Source of the DNA: Limnomonas spitsbergensis
Lineage: Eukaryota > Chlorophyta > Chlorophyceae > Chlamydomonadales
Assembly: GCA_037349105.1 (NCBI GenBank)
Contig: JAYJMM010000039.1
Coordinates: 248,001-312,000 of the forward strand
Direction of reading: 5' to 3'
DNA length: 64,000 nt
The notes beneath the pieces are model-generated. The model was given only the letters and a program-made list of their open reading frames with translations, searched no databases and was not told the origin of the DNA. A program made the translations under genes and the position numbers. Below are positions 1 through 12,900 of the stretch, piece by piece. The stretch's first letter is position 1; each line of letters begins with the position of its first letter.

Positions 1-391
1 CTGAGGTGTCCATGTGCAGCCGGCAGCAGGCAAGAATCTGAAGCTGGTCAAGCAGCAGGCTGCAGGTCAAGATATGTTGTTGATCCCGTCTCAAGGTTTC
101 TGAAATACGCTCCATAGGGGTCAATTTACATGAGACAGAGGTTGAGGATATGAAGCTGTTGAAGCAGCAGGCTGCAGATCAAGACTTTTTGTTGGTCCTG
201 CCTCAGTACGACCGCCTGAACCCCAGATGAAGGGCATGCAGGCGTGATGAGAGCTGCTTCTGTTACAGCCTCTTTGGGACATACGGCAGCGTAGCCGTCC
301 ATCACACACCCGTTCGCCTTATTCGAATTGGCAAGGGAGTGCGAGCCAAGGGGTGCGAACACTCGAACATCAGTGTTCATTTTATAGGCCT
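1..391. other. No gene recognised
   Basis: I see only short, unrelated open frames here. Further exons of the minus-strand exchanger gene that starts at 3671 would be expected on this side, but none could be identified. Confidence 0.4.
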
Positions 392-560
392 TCAGCTACA
401 TTTCAGCCACACAACGGCCTTTGGCCGGGTGGGGGGGGCATGTTTTGCCAGGCATGCTGCTTGGCCGCCGACCGAAGGCTGGTGAGGTTTGGGGCCAATC
501 GGGCCTTTGGCGGCCGCGGAGCGCCCCGCTGAAGGTGTTTTTTTGGTACCCAGTACCGAG
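392..560 (+). mobile_element. Short dispersed repeat, copy 1
   Basis: A block of about 170 bp begins with GGCCTTCAGCTACATTTCAG, passes through GCCAGGCATGCTG and TTTGGGGCCAATC and ends at a GGTACC-containing end. The same order of words recurs near 18391, 45960 and 48545, and in reverse near 2140. It has no coding capacity, so a MITE-like or SINE-like non-autonomous element is the likeliest reading. It abuts the 3' end of the BED-finger element on its right. Confidence 0.6.
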
Positions 561-1660
561 GGGGGGGCAGAAAAAAGCCAGGGACCCCATCCCCAAAAAT
601 AAAATCGAGCACCCAAGCCTACCACCCACCCACCTACCGCCTTCGGAACACATTGAAATTCAAATATCTCAGTCAAAATTCAAAATTACAGGGCATGTAA
701 GGGGAGTTTTTTTATCAGCTCAGCAAGGCGCTTCTTCTGGTATATTTCAATTCGTTAGGTGAGGAAAATTCATGTCAACAGTCAATTTTGGTACCGGGCT
801 CAGCCAGGCTATTGAGTACCGACTAATGCTAGCGATCACAATTCATACCAACAGTCAATTTGGGTACTGAGCTCACCCAGGCTATTGACTACCGACAACT
901 TCTAGATAGCGATCACATGTTTCTAGTAGGCAGATGGCCTGGATGGCGGTGGCAATGCGATGGCATCAGCCTTCATCTTGGCCATGAGCTCCCGCACTGC
1001 CTTCTTCCTCTCCCTCAGCGGGACCTCTTTGCCCATTACTCCCTCTAATTCCTCCACCGTCACCGCGTAGCTTGCCACATCTGCCTCCGCCAGCTGCTGA
1101 TCGGGATGGGCTGTCAGCATGTGATCAAGGTAGTGATAGCTCCAGACCCACGGGCGGGGGACGGGCGGATCGCGGTGTATCGCGTTGTATCGCGTAAGCT
1201 GCCACGCACTCCCTCCCATTCTGGTGGCGCCCGACGTTTGCAGGGTCAGCGGATTTGAGGACCATTTGCCACAACAAACACAAGTGATCTGTTTATTCAT
1301 GATCCACCAGACCAACACTACCATGTGCTGCGTGTCATACAGCTCTTTCTAAGGCTGGCTCAGCTGGTTTTGGGGTGTCTCCAAAGGAGCCAAACCCTCA
1401 TTATGGGGGGCCAGGGGGTCACGTGGTAATTTGAGCAACATTTTATGATGTAAATGGACTCATGTTGGCAAGAAGAACACAAAGGTGCCGCTGCCAGCCT
1501 CAACAGGCCTCAAGAAAAAACGATACGAGGTTTTCCAAATCTTGAATTTTTCCGCAGACCCCCCCCCCCCCAACTCTGCCCCCCCTGGGCCAAAAAGCAT
1601 TTTAAAAACAGCTATTGAACGCTCCCGTCAAGCTTTACAAAAAAGGGGGATGGGGTCGAA
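560..1660 (-). mobile_element. Degenerate BED-finger transposon remnant, copy A
   Basis: Read on the minus strand, this segment matches the element at 32805-34215 almost from end to end: the TCGACCCCAT start, the GTTGAGGCTGGCAG word, a coding remnant and the 3' tail. The remnant holds a damaged Cys-rich finger (VWWIMNKQITCVCCG) and a C-terminal stretch beginning VPRPWVWSYHYLDHML. Compared with copy B, about 0.3-0.4 kb between finger and C-terminal stretch is missing. No transposase core is present, so it is non-autonomous. BED fingers are typical of hAT transposases, but the family assignment is inference. Confidence 0.55.
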
Positions 1661-2139
1661 TTCGTTTGGTTTTGCCACCCCTTCGCCCAGTACCCACTAA
1701 AAAATAACTGGCGAACAGATACGAGCAGAAAGAACTGAGAAAGAGCGGCGAGGGGCACAAGGGCAAGCGCAAGGACATGCCCATGCCTGATGTCGTCCAT
1801 TTAACTTACCCAGATTCCAAAAGAAGTTGATGGATGGATACAGCATTGACGCTTTGGACATCAAGTGACGGGAACCCTAAAACCTTCACCCACAACCCAT
1901 GGGCGGAAACCTATCTAATCTGGCGTTAAGAAGAGGCTTCAACATTATTACAAACGTGGTATTCCAGCGGGCACTGAGCGGCATTCGCGTCCATCACCCA
2001 CAGAGCGTTTTGAGGAATGGCCACGCTGGCAGAACAGGAATCTGATAAACTTTGTTTTTTCGATTAGGAATTCAAACGACGGCATACAAATAGCTCCAGT
2101 ATGACAAAGAGACAGCCTCTTGCCCCCTGGCCAGTTTTG

Positions 2140-2250
2140 TTCTAGAGGGTACTGGGTACCGTAAAAACACCTTTAGCAGGCCGCTCCTCGGCCGCCAAAG
2201 GCCCGATTGGCCCCAAACCTTGACCGGCCTTCCCCCTGGCTCCTTCCACA
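2140..2250 (-). mobile_element. Short dispersed repeat, partial reverse copy
   Basis: The block carries GGGTACTGGGTACC, CGGCCGCCAAAGGCCCGATT and GGCCCCAAACC, which is the reverse of the repeat at 392-560. It lies in the intron after exon 2 of the exchanger gene. Confidence 0.5.
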
Positions 2251-2436
2251 GGACCTGCTGCGTAGTGAGGATACCTCGCTTATAATCAGGCGCGGTCTCC
2301 TCACTATGCGGAGGGACACGCAGTGGAGGCGCAGGTTTTGTAAACCTCAAAACGGCCCGCCCGGTTCAATTATGGCGCCTATGCGCATAAAAACGGCGAA
2401 ATCCTATCCAAAGGATTTTGCGTCTGGGGCACTCAC

Positions 2437-3671
2437 AATGGAAGGACAGAAGAAACGGTCGCAGGCGACGGTGAGGAGCGTGAACATCAGCAGCACCCAG
2501 AACAAGTGGAGAGCCAGCGACACCCACGGCCTGTTGGGCAGCAGCATCACGCAAGGATGAAGCAGAACATTTGAAAAGGGCTTGTGTGAAGTGGAACATA
2601 GCCCTTAAATTTGATCTGCCATCCCTCGGGTCAAAACAAACTTTTCATGCTCTGCCCTCAGATCAAACTTTCGTTCAAAACTCTAATTTTCTGACTGAAA
2701 ACTGGCGTTGATAGTCATTGACTAATGTATCCATGTAGCTTTCAACCCAGTACAACATTATTTATGATTTATGAGGGAAGGCAAATCAAATCTACGGTAA
2801 AAGCAGAACATTGTGAGAGGCCGGGGTTAGCTGGACAAAAGTTTGCCGTGCAGGAGGAGGCAAATTTGAATTGAGCGTTAGAAATGCAAATTCTGAATTT
2901 GTGGGATGGGACGCGAGTTGGGTGGTCCATCTGGAGGGACTACATGGGCACAAACATTGCTGAGGTAGCGAGCAGTTGATGAGGATGCAGTTGATGAGGC
3001 AGCAGAACTGGTCCAGCCGCATTGCCGCAGGCAGGTCAGGGAGATGATGGGGCAGGACTGTCAGGGGTAAGTTTTAGGGCTGATGGGAGGCAGGGATGGA
3101 GGCAGGGCCAGGAGCGCTTCGAATCCAATCGAAAAGAGTTATGAATGCTTGGCCTCCATTGTGTTGACTTTGATTTTCCACTCGGGAGCACGAGATGGCC
3201 ATGCTAGCATGGCCTCACTTACTAGCGTTGACATGGCCTGGCATGCTACGCAGTTCTCTATCATCTGCTTAACTGCTGCCGGGGCATTGCTGCTGGGAGT
3301 TGACAGCGGCATCAGCAGCTTCCCAACAGATGCCTCAACTGATTATCGTCAGCTGAGACGCAGATATGCTAGGGGGGTGACTAAGAAAACCACGTGCTCC
3401 CCCACTCATCCCGATATCTTGCTCACCGGTCTTGCAGCAAGCAGAAGTGGATGTTGAGAAGATCGAGAATGCCTGAGATGTCGGAACATTGGCTCCGGAT
3501 ATAGCTGCAGCGCTCGGTGCTGGGTACGCTCCAGGGCTGGCAAGCAGCAGCGTGGGCAGCGACACGATACCTCAGACGCAGCTTAGTTGTATTCCCACCC
3601 TCCACGCGGCCTAAGCAAGCCAGAGCTATAACAAATACGCACAGCACTAACGGAAGCCCAGCCCGAACCAT
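2437..3671 (-). CDS. NCLX/CCX-type cation exchanger, 5' end (partial)
   Basis: Two exons join in phase. Exon 1 is 3671-3427 (ATG; donor GTGAGC; 81 codons plus CG). Exon 2 is 2530-2437 (acceptor CCCAACAG; 31 further codons; donor GTGAGT). The product opens with a signal-peptide-like stretch (residues 1-25, hydrophobic LPLVLCVFVIALACL). A Cys-containing luminal segment follows (CSYIRSQCSDISG...NIHFC), then a membrane helix (LHLFWVLLMFTLLTVACD) ending in RFFCPSI. A Cys-rich lead followed by a helix and an F-C-P-x motif is the N-terminal signature of the NCLX/CCX branch of Ca2+/cation exchangers. The two alpha-repeats needed for transport are not in the window; the gene runs off the left edge through a repeat-filled intron. 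Family call by inference from a short N-terminus. Confidence 0.55.
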
Positions 3672-3913
3672 CACTTGCAGAAGACACTCTGCAAGCTCAT
3701 GCTTTAATTAAATTATAGTTGTCTCAATTAGCTATCAACCTGCTAACGTCGCACGTGGCGCGAATCTACGTGTCCGGGTCCGAAACCTGAAGAAGACCCC
3801 GGCTGTTCGCGGCTGGGGCAACACGGGGGGGCAGGGGGTTTGAGGGAAACACGCCTTATAAGTTCTCGCAACCCGAACCTGATTTGAAGCATAATTAAGA
3901 TGCTGGAGACGGC
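3672..3913. promoter_or_regulatory. Shared divergent promoter interval
   Basis: The 242 bp between the exchanger ATG (minus, 3671) and the armadillo gene ATG (plus, 3914) must hold both 5' UTRs and core promoters unless distant 5' exons exist. A TTATAAG word lies near 3856. No clear regulatory motif can be assigned. Confidence 0.4.
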
Positions 3914-6900
3914 ATGTCAGTTGAAAAGACTGCGAAAGTAAGTTATCAATGAATGGCGTGACGCGCAATCCCACGTTGACACCATCAACCGGACATTTTT
4001 CGAACACAAGTCACCACTTTTATTTTGCCCGAACTGCCACGCAGGACCTGTCCTTGATTTTTGTAAAAGATAGGCGTATCGTGGACGAGCGGAGACGCCG
4101 GGAGCTGCTAGGGCTGCTAAGATCTTTTGTCGAACCCAATGAAAACCCCAACACCAGCGCCAACTTCCGCAGCCCAGGAGCAGACCCGGTGTCTAGCTTC
4201 ATCAACCTGTTGCTGCAGCGAGGGGTCCAGAAAGATGCTGAGGCAGTGCTTCTCCTCTTAAGGTGCATGCTGCATGGCTATTATGTGGAGCAGCTGGCAT
4301 GAGGGGCACCATGCACGGGGGGAAGCATGCTGCATGGTTGATCTGTTATATAGCATGAATTGGGTACAGCATCTCAACTCCATGGTTGTTCTGTGGAACA
4401 GGATACTTGAGGGTCAGCATCCATGCTTAACTGTTGAGCAGTCGGCACAAAGGCAGCATATGTGCTGTTTGGCCGGTGTGTTGTACAGCATGCAGCGGTC
4501 TCAGCATGCATGCTGCTTGGCTGTTTTGGGAGCAGCATTTACGAGGTTCAGCCATTCAGCATCCTTGCTTTACAGCCAGTCTATTGAGTAGCTGAGGGGT
4601 AGCTTGCAAGTTGCATGGCTATTCTGTTGAATAGCATGCATTGTGTACAGCGTGCATGGCTGCATGGCTGTTGTGCGGAACATCATATTGAGGGACAGCG
4701 TGCATGCTGCGTGTCCGTTCTATTGAACATACGCTATGGAGGTTAAGCATGCGTGCCGCATGGCAGGCCCCAGTTGCTGCCAACATGAGCCATGCAGGAA
4801 AGGCTAACGAGGGTTGCCGTGCCAGTATAAGCTACTTCTCGTGTGTTGTCTGTTGTTTCTGTGGCTACTGTTTTGGTCTGGTCTCTGGTGCCTGTTTCGA
4901 TCCACGTTTTCTGGTTTCTCCCCGGTTTGCTCTGCCTGGCCCTTTCGCAAAAGGCTGTGGGTGGTTGCGTCAACTTTGTAACAACAACTTATCATGGAGG
5001 TGCCCGCACACAGACCTGTTCCTGAGCATGCTGTCCACCCCACCATTTCAGGAGCTTGAAAATACTGTCTCGTAAGCAGGACAACCGTTGCATCATCGGC
5101 GGGGACGGCATCATGGCCATATTGCTGAGCTTGTCACCCCCACTGACGCCAAAGATTGCTGCAGAGGCAAGTGCAGGGCTGGGAGAAGAGTAAAAGGGAG
5201 GGGTCAGGGGAGTAACTGAGATTGCAGATTGGCTTCAGGGTGAACACAGCTCTGGGAGAAAAGGAACAGGAATACAGTAGCTGAGAGTTGTACATTGTTG
5301 AAGAGGCAGGTGCAGAGCTGGGGGACAAGGAACAGGATAAACGGCACCTGAGGACATATACTGCGGTACAAGCAAGTGCACAGTTGGGAGATAATATAAG
5401 GAGAAGCTGGGGGTAAAGTTTGCTGCAGAGGCAGGCTCTACCCTTTGAAAGCAGGAGAGGGGGTCCGACCGGCCTCCTCTGGTCTCCCTATGATGCACCC
5501 TTTACAGCCTGGGGCCCTCTGACTGGTGCTTGCCGGGGAGGGAGCAGGGCAGAGTCGGTGGAATGTGAGCAACAGCAGCTGCAACAAATGCAGTACTGTT
5601 GAACGAGGGTTACACAACCAACCAGGCAGCAGGAGATTTTACAACCAACTAACCAGGCAGCAGGAGGTTTTTAAACCAAACAACCAGGCAGCAGGAGGTT
5701 TTAAAACCAACCAACGAGGCAGAACCCTAGATGATATCCCGTCATGGTGACTGTGTATGTCAAATCGATGCCGACGTAGCGGCCGACGGGCCCCAGCAGC
5801 AGGGCATTCTGCACAGGTGCCCCCTCGGTGTCAGCTACATTTCAGCTTTGTCCCCTGTTCCCGGGATGTAGCTGAGATGTGGCTGTAGCTGAAGAAGGAC
5901 AGGGGCATTCGCGGTCACATGTTGGCAACGTTGCACCGGGGTGCGCCAAGCTGCGTGCTCCTGCTGCCATGTGTGTCGTGCAAGGTGCTGAACCTGGTTC
6001 CAACGTCTTGATCGAAGTTAACTGCTGATACCTGCTGCTGATGTTGGCAATGTATGCTGCTCATGTCGGCTTCTTTTACGTATGTCCCGCAAGAGCTGCC
6101 GACCTTGGTCCAAGACCTGGCTGCAACGTCTTGATCAATGTCTGCTGCCCATGTCTGCTGCCCATGTCTGCTCCTATCAGTGTGTGCCGCTTAGGGTGCA
6201 AACTCTGTTGCCAACCTCTTTTGATCAGAATGGACTGCCCATGTCTGCTGCCCATGTCTGCTGAACAGGGTGCAAATGTCCTGCTCAATGTTTGCTACGA
6301 GCCTGAGAACGTTGCGACGCTGCTCAACACGCCCGGCCTGCAGCAGCTGGTGGAGTTCCTGTCAGATCCGGATCCAGATCTGCAGGTGCGAGGGGTGGGC
6401 GAGGGATGGCGGATTCAGACCTGCAGGTGTGAGGGTGGGTACTGGGTAGAGAATGGCAAATCTATATCTGCGGGTGGGAGGGGTGAGCAGGGCATGCACG
6501 GATTCAGAGTCAAGACCTAACCTTTCGGCACACGCTAAATATCCGCTAAATATCTAGCTTAATGAATACCAGCGTTGGGGTTCAGGATACCCAATTGTGA
6601 CCCTGAAATCATAAATCGTGAAATTAAAACACCGTTGAACCTTTTTAGCCTGTCCTTTAAACCTAAATGCTTGTGTAGTTGTGTGTACTACGTGGATGAA
6701 ACCCTCGAACCCTGAAACCCTGGTGAAACCCTGCGTGGATGAAACCCTGGTGTGGTCCCTAGTGTGTGCGGATGCAGGGGTCAATGCTGGTGTGGTATTA
6801 CTACGTGGATGACACCCTCTTATCTTTGGTGTGGTCCCTTGTGTGTGCGGATGCAGGCCAATGCTGCCGGTGCCATACAGAGCATCAGCTTCCAGCCGCA

Positions 6901-9900
6901 GGGGAGGCAATGCGTGCGGGACCTAGATGGGATCCAGGTGTGGACTATCAGGGGTTTAGGTTTGAATACGGGGGGAAGGCGTAAACAGCAGGCCCAAGTA
7001 TGGAAATTGGCTAGGAAAAATGATATTGTGTGCTGCCAGGAGCCTCTGCCCCTTGAGCCATGGAGCCTAAATGGACACAAAGGGACACTGTGCGCCCTTC
7101 AGGGTAAGGTTAGGTTCAAGTTCAGGCTTTCTATACAGCACGCAGCAACCATTAGTTCAGCTGAGGCAAGTGAAATGTCGTTATGCTGGATTAAATCAAC
7201 TAGACAAATGTACACACATTTCAGCATTTCCCAAGACATCTACCTGCATTCTCTAGCAGGTCCCATCTGCTGAGCACAGCCCCATCCCATGACTCTAAGA
7301 GGAGCAAGGGCATCAAGAAAACACCTCCATCCCCTGCCCTTCCCAATGATTCTACGGGTTTGAATTTGAACCCCGTTATTATTTCGGGCAGTAGCAAACC
7401 CAAGAAATACGGCAGCATAGAAATACGGCAGCATAGAAAACACGTACGGTACCAACGGCCCTTCACCCTTCAAATCCACATCGTAATCTGTATATGGTCA
7501 TGCCCCTAACACGATGCCCTCATGCCCCCCTTCCTTTCTCCACACGCCTGGTGTTCCGCAGAGCTTGCTCCCTCTCCTGACCTGCGGCAACGCCCGTGTG
7601 GCGGCGCGCGCTGCTGGGGCGGTCCACAACCTGTCATCTGATGCGGACTCCATCCGGTTGATCCGCAAGTATGCGGGCATCCCTCGACTGCTGCAGGTGC
7701 GGGAAAAGGGGGCGGAGGTTAAGGGGGGCAGAGTGAGGGGGGGATAGGGCAGAGTAAGAGGGATAGAGGGCAGGGTGAGGGGGGCAGAGGGCAGGGTAAG
7801 GGGGGCAGAGGGCAGGGTGAGGGGTGCAGAGGGCAGGGTAGGGGGGGCAGAGGGCAGGGTAAGGGGGGGCAGAGGGCTGGGTAAGGGGGGCAGAGGGCAG
7901 GGTGAGGGGGGCAGAGGGCAGGGTAAGGGGGGCAGAGGGCAGGGTGAGGGGTGCAGAGGGCAGGGTAGGGGGGGCAGAGGGCAGGGTAAGGGGGGCAGAG
8001 GGTAGGGTAAGGGGGGCAGAGGGCAGGGTAAGGGGGGCAGAGGGCAGGGTGAGGGGTGCAGAGGGCTGGGTAAGGGGGGCAGAGGGCAGGGTAAGGGGGG
8101 CAGAGGGCAGGGTAAGGGGGGCAGAGGGCAGGGTGAGGGGGGCAGAGGGCAGGGTGAGGGGTGCAGAGGGCAGGGTGAGGGGGGCAGAGGGCAGGGTAAG
8201 GGGGGGCAGAGGGCAGGGTAAGGGGGGCAGAGGGTAGGGTAAGGGGGGCAGAGGGCAGGGTAAGGGGGGCAGAGGGCAGGGTAAGGGGGGCAGAGGGCAG
8301 GGTAAGGGGGGCAGAGGGCAGGATGAGGGGTGCAGAGGGCTGGGTAAGGGGGGCAGAGGGCAGGGTAAGGGGGGCAGAGGGCAGGGTAAGGGGGGCAGAG
8401 GGCAGGGTGAGGGGGGCAGAGGGCAGGGTGAGGGGTGCAGAGGGCAGGGTGAGGGGGGCAGAGGGCAGGGTAAGGGGGGGCAGAGGGCAGGGTAAGGGGG
8501 GCAGAGGGTAGGGTAAGGGGGGCAGAGGGCAGGGTAAGGGGGGCAGAGGGCAGGGTAAGGGGGGCAGGGTAAGGGGGGCAGGGTAAGGGGGGGCAGAGGG
8601 CAGGGTAAGGGGGGCAGAGGGCAGGGTAAGGGGGGCAGAGGGCAGGGTAAGGGGGGCAGAGGGCAGGGTAAGGGGGGCAGAGGGCAGGGTAAGGGGGGCA
8701 GAGGGCAGGGTAAGGGGGGCAGAGGGCAGGGTAAGGGGGGCAGAGGGCAGGGTTAGGGGGGCAGAGGGCAGGGTAAGGGGTGCAGAGGGCAGGGTTAGGG
8801 GGGCAGAGGGCAGGGTAGGGGGGGGCAGAGGGCAGGGTAAGGGGGGCAGAGGGCAGGGTTAGGGGGGCAGAGGGCAGGGTAAGGGGGGCAGAGGGCAGGG
8901 TAAGGGGGGCAGAGGGCAGGGTAAGGGGGGCAGAGGGCAGGGTAAGGGGGGCAGAGGGCAGGGTAAGGGGGGCAGAGGGCAGGGTAAGGGGGGCAGAGGG
9001 CAGGGTAAGGGGGGCAGAGGGCAGGGTAAGGGGGGCAGAGGGCAGGGTAAGGGGGGCAGAGGGCAGGGTAAGGGGGGCAGAGGGCAGGGTAAGGGGGGCA
9101 GAGGGCAGGGTTAGGGGGACAGAGGGCAGGGTTAGGGGGGCAGAGGGCAGGGTAGGGGGGGGCAGAGGGCAGGGTAAGGGGGGGCAGAGGGCAGGGTAGG
9201 GGGGGCAGAGGGCAGGGTAAGGGGGGCAGAGGGCAGGGTAGGGGGGGGCAGAGGGCAGGGTAAGGGGGGCAGAGGGCAGGGTAGGGGGGGGCAGAGGGCA
9301 GGGTAAGGGGGGGCAGAGGGCAGGGTAAGGGGGGCAGAGGGCAGGGTAAGGGGGGCAGAGGGCAGGGTTAGGGGGGCAGAGGGCAGGGTGAGGGGGGCAG
9401 AGGGCAGGGTAAGGGGGGCAGAGGGCAGGGTAAGGGGGGAAGAGGGCAGGGTTAGGGGTGCAGAGGGCAGGGTTAGGGGGGCAGAGGGCAGGGTGAGGGG
9501 GGCAGAGGGCAGGGTTAGGGGGGCAGAGGGCAGGGTAAGGGGGGCAGAGGGCAGGGTAAGGGGGACAGAGGGCAGGGTTAGGGGGGGCAGAGGGCAGGGT
9601 AAGGGGGGCAGAGGGCAGGGTAAGGGGGGCAGAGGGCAGGGTTAGGGGGACAGAGGGCAGGGTAAGGGGGGGCAGAGGGCAGGGTTAGGGGGGCAGAGGG
9701 CAGGGTTAGGGGGACAGAGGGCAGGGTAAGGGGGGCAGAGGGCAGGGTAAGGGGGGCAGAGGGCAGGGTTAGGGGGACAGAGGGCAGGGTAAGGGGGGCA
9801 GAGGGCAGGGTTAGGGGGACAGAGGGCAGGGTAAGGGGGGCAGAGGGCAGGGTTAGGGGGGCAGAGGGCAGGGTAAGGGGGGCAGAGGGCAGGGTTAGGG

Positions 9901-12900
9901 GGCAGAGGGCAGGGTAAGGGGGGCAGAGGGCAGGGTAAGGGGGGCAGAGGGCAGGGTTAGGGGGGCAGAGGGCAGGGTAAGGGGGGCAGAGGGCAGGGTA
10001 AGGGGGGCAGAGGGCAGGGTAAGGGGGGCAGAGGGCAGGGTGAGGGGGGCAGAGGGCAGGGTAAGGGGGGCAGAGGGCAGGGTAAGGGGGACAGAGGGCA
10101 GGGTAAGGGGTGCAGAGGGCAGGGTTAGGGGGGCAGAGGGCAGGGTAAGGGGGGCAGAGGGCAGGGTAAGGGGGGCAGAGGGCAGGGTAAGGGGGGCAGA
10201 GGGCAGGGTAAGGGGGGCAGAGGGCAGGGTTAGGGGGGCAGAGGGCAGGGTAAGGGGGGCAGAGGGCAGGGTAAGGGGGGGCAGAGGGCAGGGTAAGGGG
10301 GGCAGAGGGCAGGGTAAGGGGGGGCAGAGGGCAGGGTAAGGGGGGCAGAGGGCAGGGTAAGGGGGGCAGAGGGCAGGGTAAGGGAGGCAGGGTAAGGAGG
10401 GCAGAGTGCAGGGTAAGGAGGGCAGGGGGCAGGGTAGGGGGGCAGAGGGCAGGGTGAGGGGGGCAGAGGGCAGGGTAAGGGGGGCAGAGGGCAGGGTAAG
10501 GGGGGCAGAGGGCAGGGTAAGGAGGGCAGGGGGCAGGGTAGGGGGGCAGAGGGCAGGGTGAGGGGGGCAGAGGGCAGGGTAAGGGGGGCAGAGGGCAGGG
10601 TAAGGGGGGCAGAGGGCAGGGTAAGGGGGGCAGAGGGCAGGGTAAGGGGGGCAGAGGGCAGGGTAAGGGGGGCAGAGGGCAGTGTAAGGGGGGCAGAGGG
10701 CAGGGTAAGGGGGGGCAGAGGGCAGGGTAAGGGGGGCAGAGGGCAGGGTAAGGGGTGCAGAGGGCAGGGTAAGGGGGGGCAGAGGGCAGGGTAAGGGGGG
10801 CAGAGGGCAGGGTAAGGGGGGCAGAGGGCAGGGTAAGGGGGGCAGAGGGCAGGGTAAGGGGGGCAGAGGGCAGGGTAAGGGGGGCAGAGGGCAGGGTAAG
10901 GGGGGCAGAGGGCAGGGTAAGGGGGGCAGAGGGCAGGGTAAGGGGGGCAGAGGGCAGGGTAAGGGGGGCAGAGGGCAGGGTAAGGGGGGCAGAGGGCAGG
11001 GTAAGGGGGACAGAGGGCAGGGTAAGGGGGGCAGAGGGCAGGGTAAGGGGGGCAGAGGGCAGGGTAAGGGGGGCAGAGGGCAGGGTAAGGGGGACAGAGG
11101 GCAGGGTAAGGGGTGCAGAGGGCAGGGTAAGGGGGGCAGAGGGCAGGGTTAGGGGGGCAGAGGGCAGGGTTAGGGGGGCAGAGGGCAGGGTTAGGGGGAC
11201 AGAGGGCAGGGTAAGGGGGGCAGAGGGCAGGGTAAGGGGGGGCAGAGGGCAGGGTAAGGGGGGCAGAGGGCAGGGTGAGGGGGGCAGAGGGCAGGGTAAG
11301 GGGGGCAGAGGGCAGGGTAAGGGGGGCAGAGGGCAGGGTAAGGGGGGCAGAGGGCAGGGTAAGGGGGGGCAGAGGGCAGGGTAAGGGGGGCAGAGGGCAG
11401 GGTAAGGGGGACAGAGGGCAGGGTAAGGGGGGCAGAGGGCAGGGTAAGGGGGGCAGAGGGCAGGGTAAGGGGGGCAGAGGGCAGGGTAAGGGGGGCAGAG
11501 GGCAGGGTAAGGGGGGCAGAGGGCAGGGTAAGGGGGGGCAGAGGGCAGGGTAAGGGGGGCAGAGGGCAGGGTAAGGGGGCAGAGGGCAGGGTAAGGGGGG
11601 CAGAGGGCAGGGTAAGGGGTGCAGAGGGCAGGGTAAGGAGGGGCAGAGGGCAGGGTAAGGGGGACAGAGGGCAGGGTAAGGGGGGCAGAGGGCAGGGTAA
11701 GGGGGGCAGAGGGCAGGGTAAGGGGGACAGAGCGCAGGGTAAGGGGGGCAGAGGGCAGGGTAAGGGGGGCAGAGGGCAGGGTAAGGGGGACAGAGGGCAG
11801 GGTAAGGGGGGCAGAGGGCAGGGTAAGGGGGGCAGAGGGCAGGGTAAGGGGGGCAGAGGGCAGGGTAAGGGGGGCAGAGGGCAGGGTAGGGGGGGGCAGA
11901 GGGCAGGGTAAGGGGGACAGAGGGCAGGGTAAGGGGGACAGAGGGCAGGGTAAGGGGGACAGAGGGCAGGGTAAGGGGGACAGAGGGCAGGGTAAGGGGG
12001 ACAGAGGGCAGGGTAAGGGGGACAGAGGGCAGGGTAAGGGGGGCAGAGGGCAGGGTAAGGGGGGCAGAGGGCAGGGTAAGGGGGGCAGAGGGCAGGGTTA
12101 GGGGGGCAGAGGGCAGGGTAAGGGGGGCAGAGGGCAGGGTAAGGGGGGCAGAGGGCAGGGTTAGGGGGGCAGAGGGCAGGGTAAGGGGGGCAGAGGGCAG
12201 GGTAAGGGGGGGCAGAGGGCAGGGTAAGGGGGGCAGAGGGCAGGGTAAGGGGGGGCAGAGGGCAGGGTAAGGGGGGCAGAGGGCAGGGTAAGGGGGGCAG
12301 AGGGCAGGGTAAGGGGGGCAGGGTAAGGAGGGCAGAGTGCAGGGTAAGGAGGGCAGGGGGCAGGGTAGGGGGGCAGAGGGCAGGGTGAGGGGGGCAGAGG
12401 GCAGGGTAAGGGGGGCAGAGGGCAGGGTAAGGGGGGCAGAGGGCAGGGTAAGGAGGGCAGGGGGCAGGGTAGGGGGGCAGAGGGCAGGGTGAGGGGGGCA
12501 GAGGGCAGGGTAAGGGGGGCAGAGGGCAGGGTAAGGGGGGCAGAGGGCAGGGTAAGGGGGGCAGAGGGCAGGGTAAGGGGGGCAGAGGGCAGGGTAAGGG
12601 GGGCAGAGGGCAGTGTAAGGGGGGCAGAGGGCAGGGTAAGGGGGGGCAGAGGGCAGGGTAAGGGGGGCAGAGGGCAGGGTAAGGGGTGCAGAGGGCAGGG
12701 TAAGGGGGGGCAGAGGGCAGGGTAAGGGGGGCAGAGGGCAGGGTAAGGGGGGCAGAGGGCAGGGTAAGGGGGGCAGAGGGCAGGGTAAGGGGGGCAGAGG
12801 GCAGGGTAAGGGGGGCAGAGGGCAGGGTAAGGGGGGCAGAGGGCAGGGTAAGGGGGGCAGAGGGCAGGGTAAGGGGGGCAGAGGGCAGGGTAAGGGGGGC

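Noticed and set aside
3949..4302. ATG at 3949 as the start of the armadillo protein
   Set aside because: The frame crosses a probable 107-bp intron; ATG at 3914 with a GTAAGT donor joins in phase at the GCAG acceptor at 4044.
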